DNA from: Methylobacterium sp. DB0501
GTDB lineage: Bacteria > Pseudomonadota > Alphaproteobacteria > Rhizobiales > Beijerinckiaceae
Length of the DNA: 64,000 bases
Direction: 5' to 3'
Assembly: GCF_011043735.1 (NCBI RefSeq)
Contig: NZ_JAAKGV010000005.1
Span: 186,001 to 250,000 of the forward strand
Part shown: positions 32,676 through 41,672 of the stretch, one piece after another
Layout of the letters: each line of letters begins with the position of its first letter
Position numbering within the stretch: the first letter of the stretch is position 1
Position numbers and translations under genes: made by a program
The notes under the pieces: model-generated
The model's database searches: none
Told to the model about the DNA's origin: nothing
Seen by the model: the letters and a program-made list of their open reading frames with translations, nothing else

Positions 32676-33596
32676 ATGACCGACATCACCGTGCTGGCGA
32701 CGGGCCTGCGCTTCCCCGAGGGGCCGGTCGTCCTGGCGGACGGGACCATCGCCCTCGTCGAGATCGCCCGCGGGACGGTCTCGCGGGTCGCCCTCGACGG
32801 GACGGTCTCGGTCATCGCCGAACCGGGCGGCGGGCCGAACGGCCTCGCGCTCGGGCCGGACGGGATGCTCTACGTCTGCAACAACGGGGGCTTCGCCTGG
32901 CACGAGGAGCCGGGGATGATCCGGCCCGTCGGCACCCCGGACGACTATTCCGGCGGCCGGATCGAGCGGGTCGATCCGCGCACCGGCGCCTGCACGGTGC
33001 TCTACGACCGATGCGGCGACACGCGGCTGAAAGGGCCCAACGACATCGTCTTCGACCGCGCGGGCGGCTTCTACTTCACCGATCTCGGCAAGGCGCGCCA
33101 CCGCGACCGCGACCAGGGCAGCGTCTACTACGCCAAGGCCGACGGCTCGTTCATCACCGAGGTGGTGCACCCGATCCTGACCCCGAACGGCATCGGGCTC
33201 TCGCCGGACGAGACGGTCCTCTACGTCGCCGAGACCGAGGGCGGGCGGCTCTGGGGGTTCGACCTCGCCGAGCCGGGCCGGATCCGGCGCCGCCCCTTCC
33301 CGTCGCCGCATGGCGGCCGCTTCCTGTTCAACCAGGCGGGCTACGAGCGCTACGACAGCCTCGCGGTCGAGGCCTCCGGCAACATCTGCGTGGCGACCCT
33401 GATGACCGGGGCGATCACCGTGATCTCGCCGGAGGGGGATCTGGTGGAGAGTATTTCGATGCCGGACGTCTACACCACCAACCTCTGTTTCGGTGGGCCG
33501 GATTTACGGAAAGCCTACGTGACGCTGTCGGGCACCGGGCAACTGGTGCGGGTGCCGTGGCGGCGGCCGGGCTTGAGGCTCAACTTCGCGCCGTGA
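32676..33596 (+). CDS. SMP-30/gluconolactonase family hydrolase
   Basis: 306 residues from the ATG at 32676, preceded by GGAGGAA; an ATG at 32661 would include the ribosome site. Six-bladed beta-propeller text with the calcium-site residues (RFPEGPVVLADG, GGPNGLALGPDGMLYVCNNG, LKGPNDIVFDRAGGFYFTD, LTPNGIGLSPDETVLYVAET). It likely hydrolyses a lactone in the same pathway. Last gene of the ligase operon, followed by a hairpin shared with the convergent IclR gene. Confidence 0.85.
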   Translation: MTDITVLATGLRFPEGPVVLADGTIALVEIARGTVSRVALDGTVSVIAEPGGGPNGLALGPDGMLYVCNNGGFAWHEEPGMIRPVGTPDDYSGGRIERVDPRTGACTVLYDRCGDTRLKGPNDIVFDRAGGFYFTDLGKARHRDRDQGSVYYAKADGSFITEVVHPILTPNGIGLSPDETVLYVAETEGGRLWGFDLAEPGRIRRRPFPSPHGGRFLFNQAGYERYDSLAVEASGNICVATLMTGAITVISPEGDLVESISMPDVYTTNLCFGGPDLRKAYVTLSGTGQLVRVPWRRPGLRLNFAP

Positions 33597-33632
33597 GCTG
33601 CACGGCCCTTTGGAGAATCCGCAGGATTTCAC

Positions 33633-33687
33633 ACCCTCGGCGTCAGCCCGGGTTCCGCTTTCGCAGCCCCGGGATGACCCTGAGGGT
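33633..33687. terminator. Imperfect hairpin between convergent SMP-30 and IclR genes
   Basis: About 20 bases from 33633 (ACCCTCGGCGTCAG, then CCCGGG) pair with CCCGGGATGACCCTGAGGGT (33668-33687) with about 17 of 20 matches around a 15-base loop. A candidate bidirectional terminator or dispersed palindromic repeat. Confidence 0.5.
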
Positions 33688-33713
33688 TTGACCTCGGTCG
33701 GGAGAACCGAGCA

Positions 33714-34502
33714 TCACCCGCCCCGCATCGCCGTGAGCGCATCCGCGATCTCGGCCGCCGCCGCCCGCAGCGGCGCGACGAAGCGGGCGACCACCTCGGC
33801 CTCGGTGAGCGAGTTGCGCAGGTACATCAGGTTGAGGCTTCCGACCGCGACCCCGCCGATCAGCACCGGCACGCCGATCGCCGAGGCGACGCCGTTATAG
33901 GAGGTGCGCGAGTAATCCTCGTTCATGCCGGCATAGCCGTTGTCCCGCACGCGCGCGAGCCGCCGCTCGAGCGAAGCGGGATCGCCGATGACGGCGTTCC
34001 ACGGATCGTCCGAGCCGGCGAGCGCCGCCAGCGCCCGGGCGCGGGTCTCCGGGTCGCAGAAGGCCAGGAACGCCAGGCCCAGCGAGGTGCCGAGCAGCGG
34101 CGCCCGGTAGCCGGGCCGGCGGTTGAAGTGCAGCACGCCCTCGCTGCGGCTGGTGCGCGCCACCACCATCGCGTCGCCGTCGAAGACCGAGACATCGGAG
34201 GGCCATTGCAGGGCCGCGTGCAGCCGCGCCAGGATCGGGGCGGCGGCGAATGCCATCTCCTCGTGCTTCCGGTAGCCGCTGCTGAGTTCGAGCGTGCGCC
34301 CGGTGACGACGTAGACCGGCCGTGCGGGATGGCGTGCCACCAGCCCGGCATGGATCAGCGTCTCCAGCATCCTGACGATGGTCGGGCGGTTGAGCCCGGT
34401 CTCGCGAAAGAGGTCGCCGACGCCCGCCTCCTTGAGGCGGTTGAGCGCGGCCAGGACCTCCAGCACCCGCAGGGCCGCCGTGACGGGCTCGAAGGACGGC
34501 AT
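33714..34502 (-). CDS. IclR-family transcriptional regulator
   Basis: 262 residues from the ATG at 34502 (MPSFEPVTAALRVLEVLAAL); a 16-residue upstream extension is Arg-rich and ignored. N-terminal winged HTH (LKEAGVGDLFRETGLNRPTI, VRMLETLIHAGLV) and a C-terminal GAF-like IclR effector domain (DVSVFDGDAMVVAR, GTSLGLAFLAF, ASAIGVPVLIGGVAVGSLNL). Divergent from the CaiB CoA-transferase. The ATTTCA-N5-TGAAAT box in the gap and in front of the ligase operon is the likely binding site, so it may sense a pathway intermediate and control both units. Confidence 0.87.
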   Translation of the reverse strand: MPSFEPVTAALRVLEVLAALNRLKEAGVGDLFRETGLNRPTIVRMLETLIHAGLVARHPARPVYVVTGRTLELSSGYRKHEEMAFAAAPILARLHAALQWPSDVSVFDGDAMVVARTSRSEGVLHFNRRPGYRAPLLGTSLGLAFLAFCDPETRARALAALAGSDDPWNAVIGDPASLERRLARVRDNGYAGMNEDYSRTSYNGVASAIGVPVLIGGVAVGSLNLMYLRNSLTEAEVVARFVAPLRAAAAEIADALTAMRGG

Positions 34503-34575
34503 CAGGACATCTCGCGATCGATGCGGCGGGACACGACGGCGCCGTTGCATCCGCCACCGATCCGTCTACACTGTT

Positions 34576-34607
34576 TTGAACGATCATTTCAACTAATGAA
34601 ATATAAC
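34576..34607 (+). promoter_or_regulatory. CaiB promoter region with IclR-type box
   Basis: TTGAAC (34576-34581) and TATAAC or AATATA (34600-34607) are promoter-like with 18-20 base spacing. Between them sits ATTTCA-ACTAA-TGAAAT (34586-34602), the same arrangement as at 28411-28427. TTGAA-N7-TTCAA overlaps it. Confidence 0.6.
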
Positions 34608-34627
34608 AGATCGTCAGCGGGAGGAGC

Positions 34628-35917
34628 GTGGCATTGGCGGGCGCGGAGCAGGCAGGTGCGGCGGCCGGACCGGCGCCGAAGGCGCAGGAGCCGAAGGGCC
34701 CGCTGCACGGGCTGACGGTCCTCGACCTCTCCCGCGTGCTCGCAGGACCCTGGGCGTCGCAGGTTCTCGGCGATCTCGGCGCCGAGATCTGGAAGATCGA
34801 GCGGCCGGAGACCGGCGACGACACCCGCCTCTGGGGACCGCCCTTCATGCAGGGGCCGGACGGTCCGTCCGACGCCGCCTATTATCTCTGCGCCAACCGC
34901 AACAAGCGCAGCGTCGCGATCGATTTCGGCACGCCGGAGGGCGCGGCGCTCGTGCGTCGCCTGGCCGAGCGGGCCGACATCCTGGTCGAGAACTTCAAGA
35001 CCGGGGCGCTCGCCCGCTACGGCCTCGACTATGCGTCGCTCTCGGCCGCCAATCCGGGCCTGATCTACTGCTCGGTGACCGGCTTCGGTCAGACCGGGCC
35101 CTACGCCTCGCGGGGGGGCTACGACTTCCTGATCCAGGGCATGAGCGGCCTGATGAGCGTCACCGGCCGGCCGGACGACGAGCCGGGCGCCGGCCCGATC
35201 AAGGTCGGGCTGCCGGTGAGCGACCTGTTCACCGGCCTCTACGCCGCGACCTCGATCCTCGCCGCCCTCCACCACCGCACCGCCACCAGCGAGGGCCAGC
35301 ACATCGACTGCGCCCTCCTCGACAGCCAGGTCGCGGTGCTGGTCAACCAGGGCATGAACCACATCGTCGGCGGGCAGATTCCCGGCCGGCTCGGCAATTC
35401 GCACCCGAACGTGGTGCCCTACCGCGAGTTCCAGACGGCGGACGGCCACGTGCTGGTCGCCTGCGGCAATGACGGACAGTTCCGCAGCCTGTGCGGGCTC
35501 CTGAACCTCCCCGAACTCGCCGCCGACCCGCGCTTCTCCGACAATGTCGGGCGCCTGCGCGACCGCAAGGAGCTGGAGGCGACGTTGGGCGCCGCGATCC
35601 GGCAATGGACCTCCGCCGACTTCTTCGCCGCCATGGAGGCGGGGGGCGTGCCGGGCGGGCCGATCAACCGCATCGACCAGATCCTCGCCGACCCGCAGGT
35701 CGCGGCCCGCGGCCTGCTCAAGCGGATGGAGCGCAGCGACGGCACGCCGGTCACGGTGATCGGCTATCCGGGCCGGCTGTCGCGCACGCCCGCCACCTAC
35801 CGCATCGCCCCCCAGACGCTGGGCGAGGCCACCGCCGAGGTGCTGGCTTCGCTTGGAGTGGACGAGGCGGAGCGGGCGAGCTTGCGGGAGAAGGGGGTGA
35901 TCCGTGACGGACGCTGA
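34628..35917 (+). CDS. CaiB/BaiF family (class III) CoA-transferase
   Basis: 429 residues. A GTG start at 34628 sits 2 bases after GGAGGA; a TTG six bases later has better spacing, so the start is uncertain by two codons. LTVLDLSRVLAGPWASQVLG and VENFKTGALARYGLDY are family hallmarks; the catalytic Asp is D166 in GGYDFLIQG. It would swap CoA from a donor (often succinyl-CoA or another acyl-CoA) to the pathway acid. First gene divergent from IclR and convergent with the reductase downstream. Confidence 0.9.
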   Translation: MALAGAEQAGAAAGPAPKAQEPKGPLHGLTVLDLSRVLAGPWASQVLGDLGAEIWKIERPETGDDTRLWGPPFMQGPDGPSDAAYYLCANRNKRSVAIDFGTPEGAALVRRLAERADILVENFKTGALARYGLDYASLSAANPGLIYCSVTGFGQTGPYASRGGYDFLIQGMSGLMSVTGRPDDEPGAGPIKVGLPVSDLFTGLYAATSILAALHHRTATSEGQHIDCALLDSQVAVLVNQGMNHIVGGQIPGRLGNSHPNVVPYREFQTADGHVLVACGNDGQFRSLCGLLNLPELAADPRFSDNVGRLRDRKELEATLGAAIRQWTSADFFAAMEAGGVPGGPINRIDQILADPQVAARGLLKRMERSDGTPVTVIGYPGRLSRTPATYRIAPQTLGEATAEVLASLGVDEAERASLREKGVIRDGR

Positions 35918-35951
35918 TCCCCTCCCCCGCCGCGAGCCCCCACCGGTGCGC

Positions 35952-37028
35952 TCAGGCCGGCAGCACCCGCCGCTCCTGCAGATCCGCCAGCCACCAGGCC
36001 AGGGACGCCTCGGTGTCGATGCACTCGCTGAACCCCGCCTGCCGGATCTTGATCGTGCTGAGCAGCGACGCGGTCGAGTGGGTGCGCGAGAAGGCGAAAT
36101 CGGCGAATTGCCAGGAGGCGCCGACCAGCCGGTCGAGGGACAGGGGCCTCAGGCCGTGGCGGGCGACGATTGCCTGCCAGGTGGCGGCCCGGCCCGGCAT
36201 GATGCGCGACAGCGGCATCGGATGCGGCAACCCGACCTCCATGCGGAAGGCCCGGGCGATCACCGGCCACAGGTTCTCCCAGGTGAGGACGTCGCCGTTG
36301 GTGACGTTGAAGGTCTGGTTCGCGGCAGCCTCGCTGCGCCCCGCCCAGGCGATGGCGCGGGCGAGCAGGCGGGCATCCGTCGCCTCGGTGACGCGGGTGC
36401 CGGTGCCCGGATAGACGAGCGGCAGGCCGAGTTCCCGGCTGATCGCCGCGTAGGCGCCCGCCGCCGCGATCATGTTCATGGCGCTGCCCTCCGCGAAGCC
36501 GAACACCACCTGCGGCCGAAAGATCGTCCAGTTCCAGGCTTGTCCGGCCTGTCGCTCCGCCAGAAAGTCCTCCTGCGCCCAGTAGAAGTTCGGGTGGATG
36601 TGGCGGGGCGCGCTCTCGCGGGCCGGGACCGGGATCTGGCCGAGATGGACCCCGTAGGCCTTGGCGCCCTGGAGCAGGGCGACGTGGCAAAGCCCCGGAT
36701 TCTGCGGCTCCACCGCGTCGAGGAGGTTGGCCAGCATCGCCCGGTTGGTGGCGATCTGGTCGTCGTCGAGCCAGCCGCCGGTCAGGTCCGGCTTCTCGTA
36801 GAGCGCCGCGTAGACGACGTGCGTGAGGCTGCGGACCTCCGACAGCCGCGCCCGGGTTTGCGCGGCGTCCTGGAGATCGACCGCCAGATGCGCCGCGCCC
36901 GTCGCCGGCTCGGGCGGGCGACGCGACAGGGCGATCACCTCCCAGCCCGCGCCCAAGTAATGATCGATCACCGCCCGTCCGACCAGCCCGCCGGCACCGG
37001 CTACCAGCACAGTTCCTTTTCGGTTCAT
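35952..37028 (-). CDS. PRISE-type SDR (iridoid synthase / progesterone 5-beta-reductase family)
   Basis: 358 residues. The ATG at 37028 follows GGAGGG. Rossmann glycine loop GAGGLVGRAV at 10-20. It has the diagnostic catalytic blocks of PRISE enzymes, LLQGAKAYGVHLGQIPV (Lys) and HPNFYWAQEDFL (Tyr), rather than the classical YxxxK. Members reduce enones with NAD(P)H, e.g. progesterone or 8-oxogeranial; bacterial members are mostly uncharacterised. It is convergent to the CoA-transferase and divergent from the second Liv importer. A role reducing an unsaturated ketone or enoate of the same pathway is inference. Confidence 0.82.
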   Translation of the reverse strand: MNRKGTVLVAGAGGLVGRAVIDHYLGAGWEVIALSRRPPEPATGAAHLAVDLQDAAQTRARLSEVRSLTHVVYAALYEKPDLTGGWLDDDQIATNRAMLANLLDAVEPQNPGLCHVALLQGAKAYGVHLGQIPVPARESAPRHIHPNFYWAQEDFLAERQAGQAWNWTIFRPQVVFGFAEGSAMNMIAAAGAYAAISRELGLPLVYPGTGTRVTEATDARLLARAIAWAGRSEAAANQTFNVTNGDVLTWENLWPVIARAFRMEVGLPHPMPLSRIMPGRAATWQAIVARHGLRPLSLDRLVGASWQFADFAFSRTHSTASLLSTIKIRQAGFSECIDTEASLAWWLADLQERRVLPA

Positions 37029-37102
37029 CGCGCCCTCCGCGTTGCGAATGCCACGATATACAGATAGACGACACATAAAGACAATGCTATGACTAGCAAA
37101 AC

Positions 37103-37131
37103 GAGCAAATAATGCCAAAATAGATTTGCTC
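37103..37131. promoter_or_regulatory. Inverted repeat upstream of the second Liv operon
   Basis: GAGCAAAT (37103-37110) and ATTTGCTC (37124-37131) form 8-bp arms with a 13-base spacer, 20 bases before the binding-protein start, in the divergent gap with the PRISE gene. An operator for an unidentified regulator is plausible. Confidence 0.5.
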
Positions 37132-37150
37132 AAATGTGGGAGGAGCGGAC

Positions 37151-38290
37151 GTGCCATCGAGACGCAGCGTTCTGGCCGGGCTCGCCGCGGCCCCGCTCGT
37201 GCCGGCCCTCGCGCGGGCGGCGGAGCCGATCAAGGTCGGGCTCATCATCCCGCTCAGCGGCGGTGCCGGCCGGCAGGGGCAGGACGTCACCCACGCGGTG
37301 CAGGGCATGGCGGCGCTCATCAACGAGGGCGGCGGCGTGCTCGGCCGGCCGGTCGAGATCCTGGTGCGCGACGACGAGAGCACCCCGGCGATCGGCGTCG
37401 CCAAGGCGAACGAGCTGGCGGCGGCCGGCGTCGCGGTGGTGCTGGAGGGCTGGAACAGCCCGGTGACGCTCGCGATGCAGTCGGTCCTGGCGCGGGCCGG
37501 CATCCTCGACATCACGATGATCTCGAAGGCCGACGCGATCCTGGCCAGCGCCTCGAACCCCCTGGCGATCCGCCTCAACAGCGCCAACGTGCAGGACGCG
37601 GCCATCATCGCCCGGTATCTCGGCAGTAAAACGAAGACGGCGCGCATCGTCTTCGTCACCGAGAACGACGCCTACGGCAACGGCGCCCAGCAGGGCATCG
37701 AGGCGGAGTTCAAGAAGGCTAACCTCGACTACACCATCGCCCAGACGCTGAAGTTTCCGTTCCCGCAGACCGACTTCCGGGTCGAGGTCACCAGCATCCG
37801 GGACGCGAAACCCGATTACGTCATCAGCATCAACGCCAACGAGGGCGCCGGGCTGCCGGCCTTCCTGCAGCAATACGCGCAAGGGCAGGTCGGCGCGCCG
37901 GTGATCTGCACCGTCGGCACCGTCGGCCCGAGCGTGATCGAGACCACCGGCAAGGCGGCGAACGGGCTGCACAGCGCCGACATCTACTTTCCGCAGACCG
38001 AGCCCTTCGCCAGCAACCCCGAGAACAAGCGCTTCGTCGCGCAGATGCAGAAGCAGTTCAAGACCGAGCCCGACAAGTTCATGGCGCTCGGCGCCGCCTC
38101 GCTCCAGGTCTGGGCCAAGGCGGTGGAGAAGGCCGGCAGCCTCGACCGCAAGGCGGTCGCGGGCGCGATCCGCGGCCAGGAGATCCCCGGCACGATCTTC
38201 GGCACCGTCCGCTTCGAGCCCAACGGCCAGATGCAGCACCGGCACTTCGTGTTCACGGTCAAGGATGGCAAGATTGTCGTCGAGAGCTGA
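37151..38290 (+). CDS. Branched-chain-type ABC substrate-binding protein
   Basis: 379 residues from a GTG at 37151 (VPSRRSVLAGLAAAP) with GGAGGA 7 bases upstream. Signal sequence of the Tat-like type with SRRSVLAG. The mature region shows IKVGLIIPLSGGAGRQGQDV, VVLEGWNSPVTLAMQSV and VTENDAYGNGAQQGIEAEF (Peripla_BP_6). First gene of a five-gene importer operon, upstream of MaoC, crotonase and acyl-CoA dehydrogenase genes, so it likely binds an organic acid used by that pathway. Confidence 0.9.
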   Translation: MPSRRSVLAGLAAAPLVPALARAAEPIKVGLIIPLSGGAGRQGQDVTHAVQGMAALINEGGGVLGRPVEILVRDDESTPAIGVAKANELAAAGVAVVLEGWNSPVTLAMQSVLARAGILDITMISKADAILASASNPLAIRLNSANVQDAAIIARYLGSKTKTARIVFVTENDAYGNGAQQGIEAEFKKANLDYTIAQTLKFPFPQTDFRVEVTSIRDAKPDYVISINANEGAGLPAFLQQYAQGQVGAPVICTVGTVGPSVIETTGKAANGLHSADIYFPQTEPFASNPENKRFVAQMQKQFKTEPDKFMALGAASLQVWAKAVEKAGSLDRKAVAGAIRGQEIPGTIFGTVRFEPNGQMQHRHFVFTVKDGKIVVES

Positions 38291-39056
38291 GCCTCCGCCG
38301 GTCCTCGAAGTCCGCGACCTGTCGGTCCGCTTCGGCGGGTTCCAGGCGTTGACGGAGATGTCGTGGTCCGTCGCCGCCGGGCGGATCCTCGGCATCATCG
38401 GGCCGAACGGGGCGGGCAAGAGCACCTGCTTCATGGCCGCCACCAACATGGTGTCGCATGGCGGCACCATCCGGCTCGACGGGGCGGACGTGACGGGCAG
38501 GCCGGCTCACGCCCTGGCGCGGTCGGGCCTGCGCCGCACCTTCCAGCAGAACGCGTTCTTCGGCGGCATGACGGTCGCGGAGAACATGGCGGCGGCCCTG
38601 ATGGAGAGCCGCCCGAGCCCGCTCGCGCAATCGGTGTTCGTGCCCTGGATCGAGGCGCGCCGCCGGCGCGCGATCGACGCGGAGGCGCGGGCCCACCTCC
38701 TCGCCTACCACGTGCCCGAGAGCGCCCACGGGCGGCTGCCGGGCGAACTCTCCTACGGCACGCAGCGCATGCTCTCGATCGCGCTCGCCGCCGCCCCCGG
38801 TGCCCGCGTCGTTCTCCTCGACGAGCCGGCGGCGGGGTTGGGCGGCCCCGACATGATCGCGCTGCGCAACGTACTCGAACGCATGCGCGACTCAGGCCTC
38901 GCCGTGGTCTTGATCGAGCATCACATGGACCTCGTGATGGCCGTCGCCGACGAGGTCGTGGTCCTCGAACTCGGCCGGATGATCGCCGCGGGCCGGCCCG
39001 CCGCCATCCAGGCCGATCCGCGCGTGCTGGAAGCCTATCTCGGGAGGGCGGCGTGA
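38265..39056 (+). CDS. livG: Branched-chain-type ABC ATPase (LivG-like)
   Basis: 263 residues; the ATG lies 26 bases inside the binding-protein gene. Walker A GPNGAGKSTC, signature LSYGTQRMLSIALA (variant), Walker B VVLLDEPAAGL, H-loop VLIEHHMDLVM. The C of GKSTC and the deviating signature are unusual but compatible with LivG-type function. Confidence 0.88.
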   Translation: MARLSSRAEPPPVLEVRDLSVRFGGFQALTEMSWSVAAGRILGIIGPNGAGKSTCFMAATNMVSHGGTIRLDGADVTGRPAHALARSGLRRTFQQNAFFGGMTVAENMAAALMESRPSPLAQSVFVPWIEARRRRAIDAEARAHLLAYHVPESAHGRLPGELSYGTQRMLSIALAAAPGARVVLLDEPAAGLGGPDMIALRNVLERMRDSGLAVVLIEHHMDLVMAVADEVVVLELGRMIAAGRPAAIQADPRVLEAYLGRAA

Positions 39057-39784
39057 GCGCGCGGCTCGAGATCGCCGGCTTGCACGTCGCCTACGGCCAG
39101 GCCGAGGCGGTCGCGGTCGAGCGTCTCGTCGTCGAGCCCGGCACCCTCGCCGGGGTGATCGGCGCCAACGGCGCCGGCAAGTCGACGCTCATCAATGCGG
39201 TCGCCAACTGGTCGCGGGCCGAGCCGCGGATCACCGGCTCGGTCCGGCTCGACGGGGAGGAACTGACCGGCCTCTCGGCCGAGGAGCACGTGCGCCGCGG
39301 CGTCCAGCTCGTGCCGGAGGGGCGCGGCGTGTTCCTGGGCCTCTCCGTCGAGGAGAACCTGAAGGCGGTGGCCCGGCCGGGCGGCCATCATGGCGGCCGC
39401 TCCTGCGCGGTCGACGACGTCTACGCCCTCTTCCCGCGCCTGCGCGAGCGCCGGGCGAACCTCGCCGGTTCGCTCTCGGGCGGCGAGCGCCAGATGCTGG
39501 CGGTCGGCCGGGCCCTGCGCATGGCCCCGAAACTCCTCCTCCTCGACGAGCCCTCGATCGGGCTCGCCCCGCGGCTCGTCTCGGCGCTGCTCGCCACCAT
39601 CCGCGAACTGGTCGAGGGCGGGCTGACGGTGCTCCTCGTCGAGCAGAACGTCCACGCGGCGGCCGAGGTCACCGACGTGCTGCACCTCCTGGAGCGCGGC
39701 CGCGTGGTCGCCGCCGGCCCGGTGGCCGAGATGCGGAACGACCCGCGCATCGTCGAGGCCTATCTCGGAGCGAGTCACGGATGA
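39053..39784 (+). CDS. livF: Branched-chain-type ABC ATPase (LivF-like)
   Basis: 243 residues from a GTG at 39053 that overlaps the livG stop (GTGA). Walker A GANGAGKSTL, signature LSGGERQMLAVGRAL, Walker B LLLLDEPSIGL, and LLVEQNVHAAA. A short insert PGGHHGGRS follows the Q-loop. Confidence 0.9.
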   Translation: MSARLEIAGLHVAYGQAEAVAVERLVVEPGTLAGVIGANGAGKSTLINAVANWSRAEPRITGSVRLDGEELTGLSAEEHVRRGVQLVPEGRGVFLGLSVEENLKAVARPGGHHGGRSCAVDDVYALFPRLRERRANLAGSLSGGERQMLAVGRALRMAPKLLLLDEPSIGLAPRLVSALLATIRELVEGGLTVLLVEQNVHAAAEVTDVLHLLERGRVVAAGPVAEMRNDPRIVEAYLGASHG

Positions 39785-40650
39785 ACGTCGCCCAGCAACT
39801 CGTCAACGGCGTCATCATCGGCCACGCCTACGCGCTCGTCGCGGTCGGCTGGACGCTGCTCCTCGGCGCCGCGCGGCTCGTGAATTTCGGCCACGGCCAG
39901 ATGTACATGATCGGCGCCTTCGTGGCCTGGTGGGTCATGGCGGCGACCGGCCTGCCCTACCCGGCCGCGGTCGTGGCGGCGGTTCTCCTCGGCGCCGTCC
40001 TCGGCGCGGTGATGCAGCGCCTGTTCCTCCGGCTCACGCTCTCGCAGGACCTCGTCAGCCTGATGATCGTGACGCTGGGCTTCGGCCAGGCGCTCGAGGG
40101 TGCGGCCGGCCTCGCCTTCGGGCCGAAGCCCCAGACCCTGGCGAGCCCGTTCCAGGCGATGAGCGTCCATCTCGGACCGGTCTGGTTCACCGTGCAGGAC
40201 GCGATCCTGGTGGTTGCGACGATCCTGGTCTTCGCCGGCCTCTCCCTGGCGCTCCACCGCTCCTGGCTCGGCGCCGCGGTCCGGATGGTGGCCGAGGACC
40301 CGCGGCTGACGGCTTTGGGGGGCCTGCGGGTCTCGCGCATCTACATGGGCATCTTCGCCTTCGAGGGCGCGGCGGTCGCCTTCGCGGCGGCGCTCGTCGC
40401 GCCGCGCACGCCGATCCTGACCTCGATGGGCTTCGACCAGGTGGTGATGACCTTCGTGGTCGTGGTGCTCGGCGGCATCGGCAGCGTGCTCGGCAGCTAC
40501 GTCGCCGGGCTCGGCATCGGCCTGTTCACCGCCTTGTTCGGCGCCCTCGTCTCGCCGGCCTACACCACGGCGGCGGTCTTCGCGCTCCTCATCGCCGCGA
40601 TGGTGCTGCGGCCCGGCGCGCTCGCGGCCTCGGGGAGCTTTGCCCGATGA
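39781..40650 (+). CDS. livH: Branched-chain-type ABC permease (LivH-like)
   Basis: 289 residues, multi-spanning, start overlapping livF (ATGA). Landmarks: NGVIIGHAYALVAVGWTLLL, AARLVNFGHGQMYMIGAFVA, VVVVLGGIGSVLGSYVAGLG. Interacts with LivM and the two ATPases. Confidence 0.9.
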   Translation: MNVAQQLVNGVIIGHAYALVAVGWTLLLGAARLVNFGHGQMYMIGAFVAWWVMAATGLPYPAAVVAAVLLGAVLGAVMQRLFLRLTLSQDLVSLMIVTLGFGQALEGAAGLAFGPKPQTLASPFQAMSVHLGPVWFTVQDAILVVATILVFAGLSLALHRSWLGAAVRMVAEDPRLTALGGLRVSRIYMGIFAFEGAAVAFAAALVAPRTPILTSMGFDQVVMTFVVVVLGGIGSVLGSYVAGLGIGLFTALFGALVSPAYTTAAVFALLIAAMVLRPGALAASGSFAR

Positions 40651-41651
40651 CCCATCCCCTCGCCCGCCTCGTCCTCGCGGCCCTGCTCGCCGCCGCAGGA
40701 TTCCTCCTCCCGGTGCTGCTCGGGGGCTCGACGCTCGTCTACGATACCCTCGTGGCGATCGCGATCTTTGCCGCGATGTCCTACGGCCTCGACGTGATCC
40801 TGTCGGATCTCGGCGAGATCAGCCTCGTCCACACCGCCTTCTTCGCCACCGGCGCCTATGCGGCGGCGATCCTGACCGTCACCTACGGGTTCGGCGCCTG
40901 GACGGCGCTCGCCGGCGCGGTGCTGGCGGCCCTCGCCCTCGCCCTGGTGCTCGGGGCGATCACCCTGCGCACGCGGGAATTCGCCTTCTCGCTCGTCACC
41001 TACGCGGCGGCGGTGGTGTGCATGAACGTGGCGTCGAACTGGGACTTCCTCGGCGGCTCGGACGGCATCGTCGGCATCCCGCCCCTCGACCTGTCGGTCG
41101 GCCCGGTCGAGCTGACGGCCGGGCGCAGCCCCGAATTCTGGCCCTTCGCCTACGCGCTGCTGCTCGTCACCCTCTACGTCGTCCACCGCTTCCGGCGCTC
41201 GCGCCTCGGCCAGGCGGCGCTGATGGTGCACATGAACCCGCGGCTCGCCACGATGTGCGGCCTCGACGGCAACCGCATCCGTCTTCAGGTCTTCTTGCTC
41301 TCGGCGGTGATCAGCGCCGCGGCCGGCTGGCTCTACGCGTTCCAGCGCGCCTATGTCGGCACCGACCTGTTCGACACCTACTTCCTCGTCCTGATGCTGA
41401 CCGGGGTGATCCTCGCCGGTCGACGCATCCTGCTCGGGCCACTCCTCGGCACGGCCCTGCTCCTGTTCCAGAAGAGCTTCGCCTCGCTCGGCGCCTACGG
41501 CGACAAGCTGGTGCTCGGAGTGGTCCTCGTCGCCGTGCTCTGCCTGTGCCCGCGGGGCCTGGCGAGCCTGTGGCCGCGGCGGCGCTCGGCGCCGGCGGCG
41601 ACCGGCACCGCGACGGGCGAGATCGGAGCCGCGAGCACCCGCCACGCCTGA
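40647..41651 (+). CDS. livM: Branched-chain-type ABC permease (LivM-like)
   Basis: 334 residues from the ATG at 40647, overlapping the livH stop. Multi-spanning with SYGLDVILSDLGEISLVHTA, FFATGAYAAAIL and a cytoplasmic loop VHMNPRLATMCGLDGNRIRL. The hydrophilic C-terminal tail (PRRRSAPAATGTATGEIGAA) is an extension. Last gene of the transporter; the MaoC gene starts 21 bases later. Confidence 0.9.
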   Translation: MTHPLARLVLAALLAAAGFLLPVLLGGSTLVYDTLVAIAIFAAMSYGLDVILSDLGEISLVHTAFFATGAYAAAILTVTYGFGAWTALAGAVLAALALALVLGAITLRTREFAFSLVTYAAAVVCMNVASNWDFLGGSDGIVGIPPLDLSVGPVELTAGRSPEFWPFAYALLLVTLYVVHRFRRSRLGQAALMVHMNPRLATMCGLDGNRIRLQVFLLSAVISAAAGWLYAFQRAYVGTDLFDTYFLVLMLTGVILAGRRILLGPLLGTALLLFQKSFASLGAYGDKLVLGVVLVAVLCLCPRGLASLWPRRRSAPAATGTATGEIGAASTRHA

Positions 41652-41672
41652 CATCCCGACGGACGCTCCACC

